Source: Microglena sp. YARC
Lineage: Eukaryota > Chlorophyta > Chlorophyceae > Chlamydomonadales > Chlamydomonadaceae
Direction: 5' to 3'
Assembly: GCA_022414725.1 (NCBI GenBank)
Contig: CM039462.1
Coordinates: forward strand, 179,387,154 to 179,451,153
DNA length: 64,000 nucleotides
Shown here piece after piece: positions 41,062 to 47,562 of this stretch. A program made the position numbers and the translations under genes. Position 1 is the stretch's first letter. Each line of letters begins with the position of its first letter. The notes below the pieces were generated by a model. That model saw nothing but the letters and a program-made list of their open reading frames with translations. It ran no database searches and was not told the DNA's origin.

Positions 41062-44000
41062 ACACCTACCCCACACGTGCAGGGGAGCATGCAGAAAGGA
41101 TGATGATGACAGGTCTCCATGTAGTGGCCGACTTGACCTGCGTTGGGTGTGACATGACTGTGGGGTGGAAATACGTAAGCCTTTTTTCCAGTTTGTCTTG
41201 ATTTCATCAGTGCTTTTGCATTGTGTGAGGCATGACTGTCGGGTGGGCCCATGTAAGGTTGGGTGACAAGGTTGTGGGAAGTGGATTGATGTAAATAAGT
41301 GGGACATGGTGCTAAGGATGATGATGACGGGTCTCCATGTAGTGGTCGACTTGACCGGCGTTGGGAGTGACATGACTGTCGGGTGGAAATATGTAAGCCT
41401 TTTTTCCATTTTGTCTTCATTTCATCAGTACTTTTGCGTTGTGTGAGGCATGACTGTTGGTTCTATGCATGACTGTTTCATCAGTGCTTATTAGTTTGAG
41501 CCCCTCCTGATATAATGGTTGGGCAAGTCAATTTAGCCTATTTGGTACTCCTGGACTGTAACATGCGTACCCCTATCACGTAACATCCTTAATGCGTATG
41601 CGTAACATGCGTAACATGCGTAACATGCGTAACATGCGTAACATGCGTAACATGCGTAACATGCGTAACATGCGTAACATGCGTAACATGCGTAACATGC
41701 GTAACATGCGTAACATGCGTAACATGCGTAACATGCGTAACATGCGTAACATGCGTAACATGCGTAACATGCGTAACATGCGTAACATGCGTAACATGCG
41801 TAACATGCGTAACATGCGTAACATATGCGTAACATGCGTAACATGCGTAACATGCGTAACATGCGTAACATGCGTAACATGCGTAACATGCGTAACATGC
41901 GTAACATGCGTAACATGTGCGTAACATGCGTAACATGCGTAACATGCGTAACATGCGTAACATGCGTAACATGCGTAACATGCGTAACATGCGTAACATG
42001 CGTAACATGCGTAACATGCGTAACATGCGTAACATGCGTAACATGCGTAACATGCGTAACATGCGTAACATGCGTAACATGCGTAACATGCGTAACATGC
42101 GTAACATGCGTAACATGCGTAACATGCGTAACATGCGTAACATGCGTAACATGCGTAACATGCGTAACATGCGTAACATGCGTAACATGCGTAACATGCG
42201 TACATGCGTAACATGCGTAACATGCGTAACATGCGTAACATGCGTAACATGCGTAACATGCGTAACATGCGTAACATGCGTAACATGCGAACATGCGTAA
42301 CATGCGTAACATGCGTAACATGCGTAACATGCGTAACATGCGTAACATGCGTAACATGCGTAACATGCGTAACATGCGTAACATGCGTAACATGCGTAAC
42401 ATGCGTAACATGCGTAACATGCGTAACATGCGTAACAACATGCGTAACATGCGTAACATGCGTAACATGCGTAACATGCGTAACATGCGTAACATGCGTA
42501 ACATGCGTAACATGCGTAACATGCGTAACATGCGTAACATGCGTAACATGCGTAACATGCGTAACATGCGTAACATATGCGTAACATGCGTAACATGCGT
42601 AACATGCGTAACATATGCGTAACATATGCGTAACATATGCGTAACATATGCGTAACATATGCGTAACATATGCGTAACATATGCGTAACATGCGTAACAT
42701 GCGTAACATGCGTAACATGCGTAACATGCGTAACATGCGTAACATGCGTAACATGCGTAACATGCGTAACATGCGTAACATGCGTAACATGCGTAACATG
42801 CGTAACATGCGTAACATGCGTAACATGCGTAACATGCGTAACATGCGTAACATGCGTAACATGCGTAACATGCGTAACATATGCGTAACATATGCGTAAC
42901 ATATGCGTAACATATGCGTAACATATGCGTAACATATGCGTAACATATGCGTAACATATGCGTAACATATGCGTAACATATGCGTAACATATGCGTAACA
43001 TATGCGTAACATATGCGTAACATATGCGTAACATGCGTAACATGCGTAACATGCGTAACATGCGTAACATGCGTAACATGCGTAACATGCGTAACATGCG
43101 TAACATGCGTAACGTAACATGCGTAACATGCGTAACATGCGTAACATGCGTAACATGCGTAACATGCGTAACATGCGTAACATGCGTAACATGCGTAACA
43201 TGCGTAACATGCGTAACATTTGTAACATATGCGTAACATGCGTAACATGCGTAACATATGCGTAACATATGCGTAACATATGCGTAACATATGCGTAACA
43301 TATGCGTAACATATGCGTAACATATGCGTAACATATGCGTAACATATGCGTAACATGCGTAACATGCGTAACATGCGTACATGCGTAACATGCGTAACAT
43401 GCGTAACATGTGCGTAACATGCATAACATGCGTGCGTAACATGCGTAACATGCGTAACACGCGTTACATGCGTAACATGCGTAACATGCGTAACATGCGT
43501 AACATGCGTAACATGCGTAACATGCGTAACATGCGTAACATGCGTAACATGCGTAACATGCGTAACATGCGTAACATATGTAACATATGTAACATATGCG
43601 TGACATGCGTAACATGCGTAACATGCGTAACATATGCGTAACATATGCGTAACATATGCGTAACATATGCGTAACATATGCGTAACATATGCGTAACATA
43701 TGCGTAACATATGCGTAACATATGCGTAACATATGCGTAAATGCGTAACATATGCGTAACATATGCGTAACATATGCGTAACATATGCGTAACATATGCG
43801 TAACATATGCGTAACATATGCGTAACATATGCGTAACATATGCGTAACATATGCGTAACATGCGTAACATGCGTAACATATGTAACATATGTGTAACATG
43901 CGTTTCATGCGTAACATGCGTAACATATGCGTAACATATGCGTAACATGCGTAACATGCGTAACATATGCGTAACATATGCGTAACATGCGTAACATGCG

Positions 44001-47000
44001 TAACATGCGTAACATGCGTAACATGGGTAACATGCGTAACAAACATACGTAACATGCGTAACATGCGTAACATGCGTAACATATGCATAACATGCGTAAC
44101 ATGCGTAACATGCGTAACATGCGTAACATGCGTAACATGTGTAACATGCGTAACATGCGTAACATGCGTAACATATGCGTAACATATGCGTAACATATGC
44201 GTAACATATGCGTAACATATGCGTAACATGCGTAACATGCGTAACATGCGTAACATGCGTAACATGCGTAACATGCGTAACATGCGTAACATGCGTAACA
44301 TGCGTAACATGCGTAACATGCGTAACATGTGTAACATGCGTAACATGCGTAACATGCGTAACATATGCGTGACATGCGTAACATGTGTGACATGCGTACA
44401 TGCGTAACATGCGTAACATGCGTAACATGTGTACACCCTATCACACATCCTTTATATTGATTATAATGTATAAAATTCATGAGGAGGAGGTGGGGAAATG
44501 TGGGTGTGCATACATCCTGCATGTGTTTTGTGGGCAGATCTGCGTGTATGTGATAGTCTGGGCATGCTATATAGGCTATTTAGACCAACCCTATCTCAAA
44601 TCCTTAATATTGATTATAATGTATCAAATATATCATAATTATTATGTAGGTGTGAAATTGTGGGTGCGCCTATAATCTGCATGTGTTTCGTGGGCAGATC
44701 TGTGTGTATGTGGTAGCCTGGGCATGCCAGATAGGCTATATAGAGCTGCCCTATCTCAAATCATTAAAATCGATTATACAAATATCAGACATGGGATGGT
44801 GGAGAAATGTGGGTGGTGGACTGTGGACAACTAAAACAAAAGCACAGAAGTGATATATTCGAAATATAGTTTGGTAATGTCCTCTTCAGGGCCTTTGTAG
44901 CCATGCATTCAAATTATGAATCAGCTAAGGATGATGGAAGATTACAAGAGGCTGATCACTGGTAGGTGGTGGGGAGCCTAGTGACAGCCTGGCAAGAGGC
45001 TGATCACTGGTAGGTGGTGGGGAGCCTAGTGACAGCCTGGCAAGAGGCTGATCACTGGTAGGTGGTGGGGAGCCTAGTGACAGCCTGGCAAGATGGGGGG
45101 TGGTAGCAGAGGGTGGTTGTCATGAGGAGACAGAGGGGATGGTGGAAGCTTACAAGAGGCTGATCACTGTGCAAGTCATGACCATATGGAATCATGCATA
45201 TGCACACCTCACATTATGACTCATCTAACTTGTGGTTGAGCATACATCATCCAAAAGCAACATCATTACACTTCATTACATTACATTACATTACATTACA
45301 TTACATTACATTACATTACATTACATTACATTACATTACATTACATTACATTACATTACATTACATCAGAATACATCACATTACATTACATTACATTACA
45401 TTACATTACATTACATGACATTACATTACAATACATGTTAAAGTCTACTTGACACCACGATGTATGGGACTCTGTACGGGACTCTCTGCTTAAACAAAAA
45501 GAAAAAGCACCCATAAAGCAAAAAAAAACATAACATCAGGGGGGTGTCGAGGACAAACATACCAAACTCCCAACCACCGTTTTGGTGGCGTAGGTATTAA
45601 ACCCCCTAGATCATGTGTAGATCAGAGGACTACTTCTTGCCAAATTGGCCAGCGCTTAAAGCGCACAAACGTCAAATTGGTCAGCGCTTTTTAGTGCAAA
45701 AAACGCAAATACTGTGCGCTGCGCCCACAGGGGGTTGAAAAAACTGCGCGAAACGCGCATAGGGGCTCAAAAAGGCAGCGCGGCACCGCGCTGCCGCGCG
45801 CGCTTAGTAGTACCCTGATGTAGATTCATTACACAAACAACTCTGTCTAGGACTTTCTCAGGGATATTGTTTTCAAATCAAAAAGAGGAAATCTTATTCC
45901 TTTTTATTTTTCTCCTCCCTATACCCCTCCCAAAACAGGATCCTTATTCCGATTTGGGTCGATTTGGGTCATTTTTAGTCAATCTCAGTAAAACAAAAAA
46001 AAAGTTTCTTATTCCGGAATGTTTAGCCAAAATGGGGTTTCGTATTCCTATCGGAATGTATTACGGAAAAATTAACCTGGACTTTCTCCGCCTTTCTTTC
46101 TGAATCCTCAGCAGGCGCTGTTTTCTTGTTCGGAGTCCCATTTCCTGGGGTGGAAATATTTTTAATATGGTAAATCGTAAATTAATGGTAAATTAATTAA
46201 AAATAAATCCCACTCCTGGTTGCCAAGAGAGCATTTGGTGCCGCCGGGTTTCATTGGAAGACCTCCTGGGGTGAAATTTCTGTCATGAAAATAAAAAAGG
46301 ATATACAACTCTGAATGTTGGCATGTATGTTTGTTTGTATTTATGTTACAGTCCAAGGGTAGGCCAAATTGGCTAAAAGGACTGGCCCAACCGTGACAGG
46401 AAGGGATGCATAAAGGGGTGCATACAGGCCTGGGTGTATGCCCGTGCATTGTGTTGTCCATCCGCATGATTATTGTCATGTGCACTGAATGCTTTCATTC
46501 TCGCAGTGCATTTGCATTGCATTCAAGTCTTTGTTTTGTTTTGTTTGTTGAGTTGCGAGTTGTTGAGTTGCGAGTTGCGAGTTGTTGAGTTGAGTTGAGT
46601 TGAGTTGCAAGTTGTTGACTTGCGAGTTGTTGAGTTGTTGAGTTGTTGTTGATTTGTTGAGTCGTGACACGTTCACTGAATGCTTTCATTTTCCCATGAC
46701 GCGTGCAGATTAAAGCGTTTGAGCCATCTCAGAAGTACAAGGTACGGCATGTTGTTGAGTGTGTTGCCATGTAGAGCCATACATAATATATACATAAATC
46801 AAGACATAAATAAATAAACAAATAAATAAATAGATCAATAAACAAATAAATAAATAAACAAATACATAAATTAATAAACAAATATAATCCATAAATAATT
46901 TATGCATAAATCAAGACAGAAATAATTAAATAAACAAATAAATAAATAGATCAATAAACAAATAAATTAATTAATTAAATCCATAAATAAATATATAAAT

Positions 47001-47504
47001 AAATCCATAAATAAATATATACATGAATAAATAAATAAATAAACAAATAAATTGATAGATAAACAAATAAACAAATAAATAATTAATTAAATGAATGAAT
47101 TAATGAATTAATTAATGAATGAATTAATTAATTAATTAATTCATTCATTCATTCATTCATTCATTCATTCATTCATTCATTCATTAATACATAAATGAAT
47201 GAATGAATGAATGAATGAATACATGACTACATAAATAGATAAATAAATAAATAGCACGCCTTATTACAAGGCGTGAGGTTGAGGGGGCCAGCCCGTTTAC
47301 TTGCACTGGGGCCAAACACCAATGGTATTGTTAAAACAAAATTGTGGCGCATCGCAAATTGAGTGACTCCGTGCGACACCAGTGTGTCGTGCTGCCCCCC
47401 AAACCCCGATAATCGCGGACCCCGGGGGGGGCAGGGGGGCATTTTTGACTAGTTAAGCTGGACCCATGCGTCGCTAGGAAGAGGAGGAGAGTAATGAAAA
47501 GTAT

Positions 47505-47562
<58 letters not shown>

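Noticed and set aside
41533..44448. Open frames of up to 971 codons on the minus strand
   Set aside because: They are translations of the 9-bp satellite (THV, MLR and CYA in three frames) and are equally open on both strands.
46786..47245. Replication origin from its AT-rich composition
   Set aside because: It is explained by TAAA and AATG microsatellites; nothing beyond base composition supports an origin.
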